Shown piece after piece: positions 56,093 to 64,000 of a DNA stretch of 64,000 nucleotides. How positions within the stretch are numbered: position 1 is the stretch's first letter; each line of letters opens with the position of its first letter. The position numbers and the translations under genes are program-made. Below the pieces are notes generated by a model. That model was not told the origin of the DNA and made no database searches. It saw nothing but the letters and a program-made list of their open reading frames with translations. Origin of the DNA: Neochlamydia sp. AcF84 (GTDB taxonomy: Bacteria; Chlamydiota; Chlamydiia; Chlamydiales; Parachlamydiaceae); assembly GCF_011087585.1 (NCBI RefSeq), contig NZ_VJOT01000038.1, positions 1 through 64,000 of the forward strand, read 5' to 3'.

Positions 56093-58816
56093 ATGTCAAT
56101 TTCCTCTTCAAAATTATCTTCTCCTCTAAGCAGAGGCCTTTATTCTAAATTTGGAAACACTTCTTCTTTTCATGCAGCGCCTCAAGGGCTTTCTTCTTTT
56201 TTTCTCTGTTCTAAATCTACCCCCACTCTATTCCAGGAGTTTTATAAACATCATTCATCTACCTCAATATTTGTCTCTCATAAAAAATATCGGATAACCG
56301 TTTTGGGGATATCCCAAAACCAACGTCTTCATTCTTGCTGGCCCAAAAGCAAACACGTTTATAGTCAAAATATAGCTAGCAAATTCCAGCAAAGCCCTTC
56401 CAAGGTGTTGAGAGGTTTAAGAAAAATGCATACGGGGGCGAAAGACGGAAGTAAAACTTGGCAAGAATTTGTTAACAAAAGCCAGGAACGCTTAATAAAT
56501 ATGGCTCCTTTTGAGAAGGATTGGCTGTTATTAGGAGCGTCTGGTAGTGTTTTAGCATTATTAATCTTGCGCTCTCTAATTAAAGAATATATAAAAGAAA
56601 TATCTAAAGAAGAACATGTGGTCCTTTCAGACGAAATTTTATCTCAGCAGGAATCTTGGATTCCAACCCACAACTTGATTAAGTTAAAAGACTCTTTTAA
56701 AGAAGTAGAATCTAATATCCAAAAAGTAGCGATTATAGGAATAGCTGGTTCTGGCAGAACAACTTTAGCCAAACAATATGCAATACATTATGAACAGGAA
56801 ATGAGGAGGCAACCTGATAAGTTAAGAACTCTTTTCTTTGCTGATATGAAAAACGAAGAAACATTTTTGCATGCATATAGAAAACTTGCTGAGGACTTAG
56901 GAATTCATGTACCTCTTGCAGCACAAGAAGAAGCCATCATCGAGCAAATCAATCATAGACTTAAAAGAAGGCCTGATTGGCTTTTTGTAATAGACAATGT
57001 TAATGCTAAAAGTTACGAAAGGTTGCAAAAGTTTTTTCCAAATAATAAAAAGGGGGGGATTTTACTCGTTACTGAGGAAAAGTTAGAGGGGGTCAAACTT
57101 TTTGATCTGCAAAACAACCCAATTAATATGCAAGAAGCTGTGGAGATTCTTAATTTTAATCTTGGTAATGACCATTGGGCTCTTAAGAAAGCAAATAACT
57201 CAAAACGCGAACTAGTTGACCAACTTTTTTACTTACCTTTAGCTATTAAGCAAGCGGCTATTTATTTAAAGGATGCTCAGCAAGATAATTCTTTTGATAC
57301 ATTAATAGAATCTTATATAAAAAGGCTAAAAGCGATTAGAGGAATCTCTCAGAGGGCTTCTTTGCGTTCTATCGAGGCAACTCAGATTATAAAAGCCGTA
57401 CATTCTTTGAACATAGAAGAATGCGAGAAAAAACAAAGTGAAAGCACTGTCCTTTTATCGATCCTACCTTTTCTAAATCCTTTCTTTATTGAGAGATCCC
57501 TCTTAGAATTATGGTTTGAAAATCATGCGAGTAACTCTAGTTTGTTTAATCCAATATTAGATTTATTAGAAAGCTATTCTTTGATTTCAATAGATGGAAA
57601 AAATGGATGGGAAATTCATTCCTCCCTACAAGAGTTGCTAATTGAAAAAGCGGAAAGACAAGGAATAAAACCTTCAGAAACCTTAAAAGAGCTTCTTATT
57701 TTTCTTAAAAATAATTTTAAATTAGATATGCGTTTTTCTGATGGATTAAATAAAACCAAAGCTATTGAAAATCAGCTAGAGACTCTTTTAAAACATGCAG
57801 AAAAATATGACTTGAAGGAAGAGTTAAAGCCGTGTTTTGTTCATCTTTATAATGTGTTAGGTAATTATTATTTACAATCCAATAATTTTTTCGAAGCACG
57901 CCAAGCCTTTAAGAAAAGCTTAGAGCTTGTGAAAGTTCAAATAAATCGCACAACTGCTGAGCAAATTTGTAATAATTTGAAAGCGCATAAAGAACTTCCA
58001 GCCCTATGTGCTCAGGCTCTTCATTATCTAGGAAAAGTCTATTTTCATACGCAAAGGCTAGACCAAGCAAAGAAATATTTTCAAGAAGCTATTGACATTC
58101 AGGAAATAATAGCAGCTCGACGGGATGTGTATGAGAATCCCAATCCTTTTGACTTTATAGTTTTTCAACGTCAAGGCAAAGGTTGGGCTCTCTTAGAGGG
58201 GGATAAGGATGATTTATTACAAGCGGAAAAATTATATCTCAATCTCTTTAAACAGAATCCTTGCATGCCTGCAGGGCAGCGTGATCTATTTAATGAAAGA
58301 TATTGTAATATTCAATTAAGCAGAGTCTATCTAAAATTAGCGCAGCAAGAATCGAATAAAGAAAAAAAAGAGGAATATTATATTAAAGCGAGAGAGAGAC
58401 TCGAAATAGGAGGAATTGAAAAGGGTGTGCCTTTTCAAGGAACTATCCAGATGATGCAGCAATATGTAAGAAGTGGAGAAATTTGCCTGATGTTAGGAGA
58501 ATTGTACTTAGATAAAGATTGTCCGTTTATGGATCTTAAAAAAGCACAAGAATATTTTGAAAAAGCTTCCCAATTATCAGAAACCGATATTGTGATTGGC
58601 GCTAAGTCCAAATACTACTTAGCTAGGCTTTATTTGGAAAAAGGCCTTTCTCAACAAGCCTTAGAAGCTATTACAGAATCAATTCAATTATTTAATAAAG
58701 TAGAAGGGAATGGATTAACTAGGATCCCTCCTAAAAGCTTGCATGAAGCAGAAAAATTAATACAAGCATTAAAAATCCAAGAAGCGTTTAGAAATGATGC
58801 TCCTTTAATTTTATAA
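56093..58816 (+). CDS. NB-ARC (STAND) NTPase with TPR repeats, putative effector
   Basis: A 907-residue protein. The first 115 residues are Ser-rich and basic with almost no acidic residues, followed by a membrane segment (about 145-162). The NB-ARC domain has a P-loop VAIIGIAGSGRTTLAKQYA (about 213-231) with Arg where Walker A normally has Lys, Walker B WLFVIDNVNA (about 296-305), RNBS-B-like GGILLVTEE, and a GLPL-like YLPLAIKQAA. TPR helices fill 590-900 (ALHYLGKVYFHTQRLDQAKKYFQEAIDI). Such STAND proteins sense or assemble in eukaryotes and bacteria. TAAGGTG lies before the ATG at 56093; a GTG three codons earlier is an alternative start. Confidence 0.8.
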   Translation: MSISSSKLSSPLSRGLYSKFGNTSSFHAAPQGLSSFFLCSKSTPTLFQEFYKHHSSTSIFVSHKKYRITVLGISQNQRLHSCWPKSKHVYSQNIASKFQQSPSKVLRGLRKMHTGAKDGSKTWQEFVNKSQERLINMAPFEKDWLLLGASGSVLALLILRSLIKEYIKEISKEEHVVLSDEILSQQESWIPTHNLIKLKDSFKEVESNIQKVAIIGIAGSGRTTLAKQYAIHYEQEMRRQPDKLRTLFFADMKNEETFLHAYRKLAEDLGIHVPLAAQEEAIIEQINHRLKRRPDWLFVIDNVNAKSYERLQKFFPNNKKGGILLVTEEKLEGVKLFDLQNNPINMQEAVEILNFNLGNDHWALKKANNSKRELVDQLFYLPLAIKQAAIYLKDAQQDNSFDTLIESYIKRLKAIRGISQRASLRSIEATQIIKAVHSLNIEECEKKQSESTVLLSILPFLNPFFIERSLLELWFENHASNSSLFNPILDLLESYSLISIDGKNGWEIHSSLQELLIEKAERQGIKPSETLKELLIFLKNNFKLDMRFSDGLNKTKAIENQLETLLKHAEKYDLKEELKPCFVHLYNVLGNYYLQSNNFFEARQAFKKSLELVKVQINRTTAEQICNNLKAHKELPALCAQALHYLGKVYFHTQRLDQAKKYFQEAIDIQEIIAARRDVYENPNPFDFIVFQRQGKGWALLEGDKDDLLQAEKLYLNLFKQNPCMPAGQRDLFNERYCNIQLSRVYLKLAQQESNKEKKEEYYIKARERLEIGGIEKGVPFQGTIQMMQQYVRSGEICLMLGELYLDKDCPFMDLKKAQEYFEKASQLSETDIVIGAKSKYYLARLYLEKGLSQQALEAITESIQLFNKVEGNGLTRIPPKSLHEAEKLIQALKIQEAFRNDAPLIL

Positions 58817-58912
58817 ATGTAGAGACTCTCATGCTTAAGCTATAAACAAATAAATTTTTAAAAAAACTAGCCTCAACTAGTCATGTTTTTGTAGTAATAG
58901 CATGAGATGCCT

Positions 58913-59001
58913 TAGACAGCACCTAACCTGACCAACCTGGATTACCTGGCAGAAATAGTATCTGCCAGGTAATCCAGGTTGGTCAGGTTAGGTGCTGTCT
59001 A
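58913..59001. repeat. Perfect 41-bp inverted repeat with seven-base loop
   Basis: 58913-58953 and 58961-59001 are exact reverse complements, 41 of 41, around AATAGTA. The arm contains several ACCTG/ACCTGG units. It lies 97 bases after the NB-ARC/TPR stop codon and has no T run, so it is not a standard terminator. The rest of 58817-59139 has no gene. Confidence 0.95.
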
Positions 59002-59139
59002 GAACAGATTATTTGAGAGGATTGCTAGGCAAGATATTTATCAAATAATTTTTACCGGAACATCCTGATTGATAACCCCCGTGATCGCTTGCATTCTTCT
59101 TTTTCACACAAAAGTTTAATAACAGTGTTGATATAATAG

Positions 59140-59925
59140 ACCTCTTTCGAAATTCACTCATTTAATTCCCAGTTATAGATTGCTGCAATTAAGTTGAAGC
59201 GAAGCGCAAATCTTTTACGTCTATTTCTATACCGATCGGCTATGATTTTAAATCGTTTGAGAAGACCAATTACATTTTCATTAGCAACTCTTTCTCTTGA
59301 TAAACTTTGGTTTGCTTTTTTATCTTCTTTAGTTAAAGGATTCTTCTTACTTTTTTTCTTAGGCATCTGTGTGTGAATAGGTAGCTTTTTTAATCCTTGA
59401 TAACCTGAATCAGTTAACACTTTTATTTTTGGATGGATTTTAACTTGGGATTCTTTAAATGGTCTAAAATCATGCTTTTTGCCATTACCATAGGAAGTGC
59501 AAATCACTTTCTTGCTTTTTTTATCGACTACAAGCTGCGTCTTTAGGGTTTGTTTTTTCTTTTTCCCTGAATAATAGCGCTTTTGTTTTTTTTAGGGCGC
59601 TCAATAGGCGTTTCTGTAGCATCAATTAAAATAACCTCATATTCCGCATCACTTTTCAACAGTTCTTTACGTCCTGGTAACCTGGTAAAGCAAAATCTGG
59701 ATGCTTGATTAAGGTATCTTCAATCCATTTCACCGCTTTATAAGCCGAGGTTTCACTAACTCCATAGCTTTGGCTAATATGAAAATAGGTCCTATATTCG
59801 CGCATATATTCCAATGCCATCAACAACATATCTTCTAGACTTAGTTTATCCTGACTTTGACACTTGTTTGACTTAAGACGTTGATTATCAATGCTTATTT
59901 TTTCGAAAGATGGCAATATTGCCAC
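59140..59925 (-). pseudogene. IS5-family transposase relic (minus strand)
   Basis: Pieces in order: LSLEDMLLMALEYMREYRTYFHISQSYGVSETSAYKAVKWIEDTLIKHPDFALPG (HTH region), VILIDATETPIERPKK (first Asp) and VLTDSGYQGLKKLPIH..RVANENVIGLLKRFKI (second Asp and Glu), ending WELNE at 59154. Lesions: an 8-bp tandem duplication CCTGGTAA at 59673-59688 and a one-base indel in an A-run near 59545. The terminus TAGACCTCTTTCGAAA is at 59138-59153. This is a longer copy of the relic split between 49.6 and 52.3 kb. Confidence 0.8.
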
Positions 59926-59939
59926 TACACTACATCGAA

Positions 59940-61289
59940 CTAACGCTCATTCATTACCATTTCCCCTGGATGTTTAAGCTTTAAGGTTTGAAGAATTTCT
60001 TTAGATAATCCTTTTGCTGGTGTTCTTAGCAAGATAGACTTCCCATTTACTTCTAATAGAGAAGCTTCTAATTCGCCAATAGCCTCCCTTATTTTTTCAA
60101 CAGTATGATCTGTTCCTTTTCTAATTAGGGCGATCTCTAAATTACGATACATAACAAAGGCAAGGAAACAAAGCACGATATGTCCTATGATTCTTTCTGG
60201 GCTGGATAAGTAGATGGGCCTAATTTCCAAAGAATGTTTCATGACGCGGAAAGACTCTTCCATTTTCCATAGCCGATGATAACTAGAAAGGATCTCTTCT
60301 TTTTTCATACTCTGCTTTGAAACCTGAATTCCATAAAATCCATCCCATTGCTTATCTTCATTAATTTTTTCGAGATCTAATCCTAGGGAGGATGCTTGTT
60401 TTTTTTCATTTTTTAGATATCTGTTAGCGCCTTTTTTCGATTCTAAAGAAGCTGTACTCTGATCTAACCTCTCCATAGCTTTGTGAATTAATCGCTCTCT
60501 ATCTTTTCGATCTTTTTCTGCTCTCTTTAAGCTCCATGTGCATATAATTCTTTCCTTCAAAATCTGTTGCTTCTTGTTATTGTCTTCTACATATTCGACA
60601 ATATTATCAAATTCGATTTCTCGATATTTCAAAATGTTTCCATCGCTTTCATGAATCGTTTGGTATTTCTCAATATCTAATATTTGTTTTTGCAAGCTTT
60701 TATTTAGGCTCTTTAATCTGCATCCCATAAGGTAATCATAGTCTCGATCCTTAATTCTTTTTAGATTTAACTTTGAGTTAATGCCTCTATCCGCAACAAT
60801 CATGACGTGCTGAATTTTGAATCTTTCTTGCAGGGTTTTGAGCGCCTCTTCTAATGTTTTACTTTCAAAGGTGTTTCCAGGAAATATTCCTAAAGCTATG
60901 GGGCGCCCCTCTTGATCAACCAACATTCCTACAACAACTTGCACTTCTCCAAATTTAGCATCTTTACTGAATCCAAAATCTCTTAAACTATCCGGCAAAA
61001 CTCCTTCAAAATAAAGAGTAGTGACATCATAAAAAATGACATCTACCCTCATTCCAAAGCGATCGACATGCTTTAGAAAAATTAAATTTTCTATTTCTTT
61101 TTGAAAAGATGAAAGGTAATCTAAAACTCGGTAAATATGATGAAGAGGGATGGCATGGGTTCCCAAAAATCGATTTTGCTTAAGATAGACTTGAAGTTTG
61201 CTAGAGGGAGCCATCAATCGTGAAATGACTTCTAGAAAAATGACCTCTTTGTAAATGTAGGTAAGGTTTGTTAATTGAGGAGGGGGCAA
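59940..61289 (-). pseudogene. IS1634-family transposase, 5' truncated (third lineage)
   Basis: A continuous 449-codon frame with FYDVTTLYFEGVLPDSLRDFGFSKDAKFGEVQVV (first Asp), MIVADRGINSKLNLKRIK (second Asp) and YHRLWKMEESFRVMKHSLEIRPIY (Glu). About 100 residues that start IS1634 transposases are missing: the frame begins with MPPPQLTN from a TTG that lies in the neighbouring IS701 relic, so translation from there is doubtful. The catalytic core is intact. No terminal repeats were identified. Confidence 0.7.
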
Positions 61290-62191
61290 TGGACCTAGAG
61301 CAATTAAACTCCATTCGCGAACAACTTAATGAATGGATTAATGTTTTCAAAGCCAACTTAGGAAGATCAGAAAGAGTTCATTGATGCAGATTATACATTT
61401 CAGGACTCATATTAGATGGAGAAAGAAAATCTATCGAACCCATGGACTTCCTGGAGGAAATGAACAAGCCATTCAACAATTTGTCAATCAAAGTCCTTAG
61501 GACATGCAGCGATGCAACAACAACTGGCACAGCATATGGCTCAAGGAATGGGGGTTAAAAAAGGAGTATTGGTCCTAGACGACACTCCTTTACCCAAAAA
61601 GGGAAAGTTCTCGGTAGGGGTAGCCAGGCAGTATTGTGGAGCTTTAGGAAAATTGCCAATTGTCAATCAATCGTCGCATGACATTATTGTGAAAAAGGCA
61701 AAGAGCATTTTCCTATCCTAGGTGAATTATTCCTTCAAGTAGCCGATAGAAACTTTAAGCCCCTTTCTGCCAAGAAATGGTTAAAAAAATTGATCCTGCA
61801 AGGAGGTAAGTGGCAAAAGGTAAAACTTACCCTTCAATCGAAGAAATATAGTGAAGTAATGGCTATACGTGTTAAAGAAACAATCACCAAGGCATCTTAT
61901 AGACCAGGGGTTGAAAGATGGTTAATCATGGAAAAATTAGGAAACGATCAATATAAATACTATGTTTCCAATGCCTCAAAAGATACTTCCCGCTCATGTA
62001 TGGTAGAATGGATTCATGAAAGATGGAAAATCGAGCAAGGTTATCAGCAGATGAAAGAGGAGTTAGGATTAGATCACTTTGAGGAACGGTCATGGCTAGG
62101 GCTCCATCATCATCTGAGGTTATGTTTTATGGCTTATAGCTTCTTAACCTTACTGAAATACCAAGCAAAAGATAAAAAAAAATCTCAATAA
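61289..62191 (+). pseudogene. IS701/IS4-like transposase pseudogene
   Basis: GAGGAGGGGG precedes MDLEQLNSIREQLNEWINVFKANLGRSERVH, then TGA (Trp in relatives), LYISGLILDGERKSIEPM, and in another frame [18 protein letters not shown] followed by TAG. Then [32 protein letters not shown], a break with internal loss, and AIRVKETI..WIHERWKIEQGYQQMKEELGLDHFEERSWLGLHHHLRLCFMAYSFL to 62191. At least two nonsense changes, one frameshift and a central deletion are present. Confidence 0.8.
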
Positions 62192-62578
62192 CTCTGCCTC
62201 AAATAAGAAGATTAATTAACAGCTTATTTTGCATTACCATTTGCCCTTTTTGCCAAGCTATTCATGACTCATCTAAAAGGTTATTTTTTGATACCTCTTA
62301 AACCTAACGAAGTAGTATTAGTTCGACCTGATTTACCCTAAAAAATTTCATCATTGCATCAGTTTTAGAAAAGAAAAATGTAAATTTCCTTTTAAGGGTA
62401 AGCTAAAAAAGTAGAAATCCAAGAATTCTTGTTAGTGAGAATGAAAATTGGCTAAAATTTAAGAGCTTTAGCGTAGGAGGTAGCCTTCAAAATAGATTTT
62501 TAAAGCAACTTAAAGAAGAAATTAAGCTTTTTTAGCCTGAATAAAGACGTTTGGGAGAATTTTGAGCGACTAAGCCAG
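62192..62578. other. Gene-free region between IS relics
   Basis: About 390 AT-rich bases without an open frame. No IS terminus, RNA gene or known repeat was recognised. Confidence 0.35.
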
Positions 62579-63970
62579 GAGCCTGTCAAAAAATCTGTGT
62601 AAATAAATAATAAGGAAAGTAGATTTTTATTATACTTTCAAAAGCAAACCAAGCTGCGAACGAAGCGAAGCGGAGTTTGCAGCTGCTAATCATTTATACA
62701 AATGGAGACAGACAATATGTCAATTCCTGAAAAATTCGATCTACAATCTGAGCTTGCTAAATGTAAAACCGTTGACGATCTGACAGGGAAAAATGGCCTT
62801 GTTCAGCGCCTAATTGGCAACATGTTGGAGCAAATGCTCCAAAAAGAAATGGATGAGCATCTGGGTTATGAAAAGCATTCATCCAAAGGACAACAGTCAG
62901 GCAATAGCCGCAATGGCCATGCCAAGAAAACAGTTAAAAGCAATCACGGTACTATTAGTTTACAAGTACCTAGAGATCGTAAAGCAGATTTTGAACCTAT
63001 AGCAATAAAAAAACACTAAAGGAATATTAGCTCGTTCGATGATAAAATTATCTTCATGTATGCTAAAGGTATGACTACCCGAGATATACAATCTCATGTG
63101 CAAGAGTTATATAGCTTTGAGATGTCTGCTACTATGGTTTCCAATATAACTGATAAAGTTATCGAAGTAGCCACCGATTGGCAAGCTAGACCCTTGCAAT
63201 CTGTCTATCTTATCGTGTTCTTTGACGCTATTCACTATAAAGTTAAAGAAGAAGGTAAAGTTGTCTGTAAGGCAGCTTATACATGCTTAGGAATAGATAA
63301 TGAGGGAAAAAAAGATGTTTTAGGGATTTGGATCGGCGAAGGGGAAGAAGCAAAATTTTGGCTAAAAGTATGCACAGAATTGCAAAATAGAGGTGTAAAA
63401 GACATACTCATTGCATGTATTGATGGCTTAAAGTCTCTTCCTGAGGCAATAAGAGCTATATTTCCTGAAGTAAAAATTCAATTATGTATAATTCATATGA
63501 TTTGCAATTCAATAAAATATATTCCTAATAAATATGCTAAAGAATTTGCAGCTAATTTGAAAGGAATATATGGGGCACATACGGTAGAATAAGCAGAGCA
63601 GAAACTTGAAAAGCTTCGAGGAAAATGGGATAATAAATATCCTCTAGCAGTAAAGCCATGGGTAGTCCACTGGGATAACATTAAGACTTTTTTTGAGTTT
63701 TCAGCACCTATTCGTCGTATGATCTATACTACCAATGCAGTAGAATCGCTTCATAGACAGTTTAGAAAAGTCACCAAAAATAGAGCAATTTTTCCTAATG
63801 ATGATGCTCTCTTTAAAATGCTTTTTTTAGCATTCAGAGATGTATCAAAAAAGTGGACAATGCCTTTACTTGAATGGAAAACAATTATTTCTTATCTAGC
63901 CATAGCTTATGGGGAAAGGCTAAGATTAACAAATAACTGAGATGGTTTACACAGAATAATTGACAGTCTC
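62579..63970 (+). mobile_element. IS256-family insertion sequence, decayed
   Basis: About 1,392 bp with imperfect 25-bp inverted ends (left GAGCCTGTCAA..TCTGTGTAAA, right complement GAGACTGTCAA..TCTGTGTAAA). No convincing 8-9 bp target duplication is visible in the flanks. Confidence 0.75.
62702..63940 (+). pseudogene. IS256-family (mutator-type) transposase with two in-frame stops
   Basis: One frame of 413 codons encodes a nearly full-length IS256 transposase: GLVQRLIGNMLEQMLQKEMDEHLGYEKHS, LYSFEMSATMVSNITDKV, VFFDAIHYKVKEEGKV (first Asp), DILIACIDGLKSLPEAI (second Asp), and TTNAVESLHRQFRKVTKNR (Glu). It is broken only by TAA at 63017-63019 (KH-stop-RNISSFDDKI) and TAA at 63590-63592 (HTVE-stop-AEQKLEKLRG). 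Both positions are Gln in relatives, so each can be a single CAA to TAA change. Confidence 0.85.
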
Positions 63971-64000
63971 GTCCAGTGCTTGCCAATCTATTTCTTCATT

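Noticed and set aside
62571-63978. CCAG on both sides of the IS256 element as a target duplication
   Set aside because: Only four bases match and they are at different distances from the ends; IS256 elements usually duplicate 8-9 bp.

Overview
The window is a chromosomal segment of an amoeba-associated chlamydia (order Parachlamydiales; a Neochlamydia/Parachlamydia-like genome is my best guess, genus not provable from this window). Evidence: low-GC DNA; gene orders that match Chlamydia, namely rpmE-prfA-prmC-ffh-rpsP-trmD-rplS-rnhB-(yicC)-gmk-CT031 homologue-metG, rpmB, malQ-chaperone-copN(sctW)-sctV-sctU next to ychF, and lon / tsaB-rpsU-dnaJ; a chlamydial long-form IspG; and eukaryote-like proteins (F-box/ankyrin, class 3 lipase, NB-ARC/TPR) that are typical of chlamydiae living in protists.

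Layout. 0-0.2 kb: 5' end of an ISAs1-family element. 0.5-13.5 kb: a rhomboid-like protein, then a plus-strand translation/housekeeping block with very tight spacing. 13.5-14.3 kb: an 800-bp gene-free stretch with a diverged 34-bp repeat and a terminator. 14.3-24 kb: rpmB, sthA, clpB, a DUF4116-like repeat protein and ispG. 23.9-25.2 kb: an IS66 relic followed by an F-box/ankyrin gene. 25.4-30.5 kb (minus): cobalamin adenosyltransferase, HIT protein, transglutaminase/TPR protein and malQ. 30.5-35.7 kb (minus): a type III secretion operon sctU-sctV-sctW-(TyeA-like)-chaperone with its own terminator. 36.5-45.4 kb: ychF, a THUMP methyltransferase, lon, a dGTPase-like HD protein, tsaB, rpsU and dnaJ. 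45.8-58.8 kb: two large putative effectors (lipase and NB-ARC/TPR) on either side of an insertion-sequence graveyard. 59-64 kb: more IS relics ending in an IS256 element.

The IS region holds one intact IS1634-family transposase gene flanked by 60-bp direct repeats, a three-level nest (an IS427-group element at the edge of an IS701 element, which sits inside an older IS5-family relic), a transposase relic with a (TTTC)9 tract, and pseudogenes of IS66, IS5, IS1634, IS701 and IS256 types. Most are broken by single nonsense or frameshift lesions.

Points most worth a second look: the SctW gatekeeper is separate from a TyeA-like small protein (Yersinia-style, unlike fused CopN of Chlamydia); two predicted effectors have basic, Ser-rich, nearly acid-free N-termini resembling mitochondrial presequences; the IS1634 element has a candidate 60-bp target duplication; and a perfect 41-bp inverted repeat follows the NB-ARC gene. 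No CRISPR array, rRNA or tRNA was recognised.
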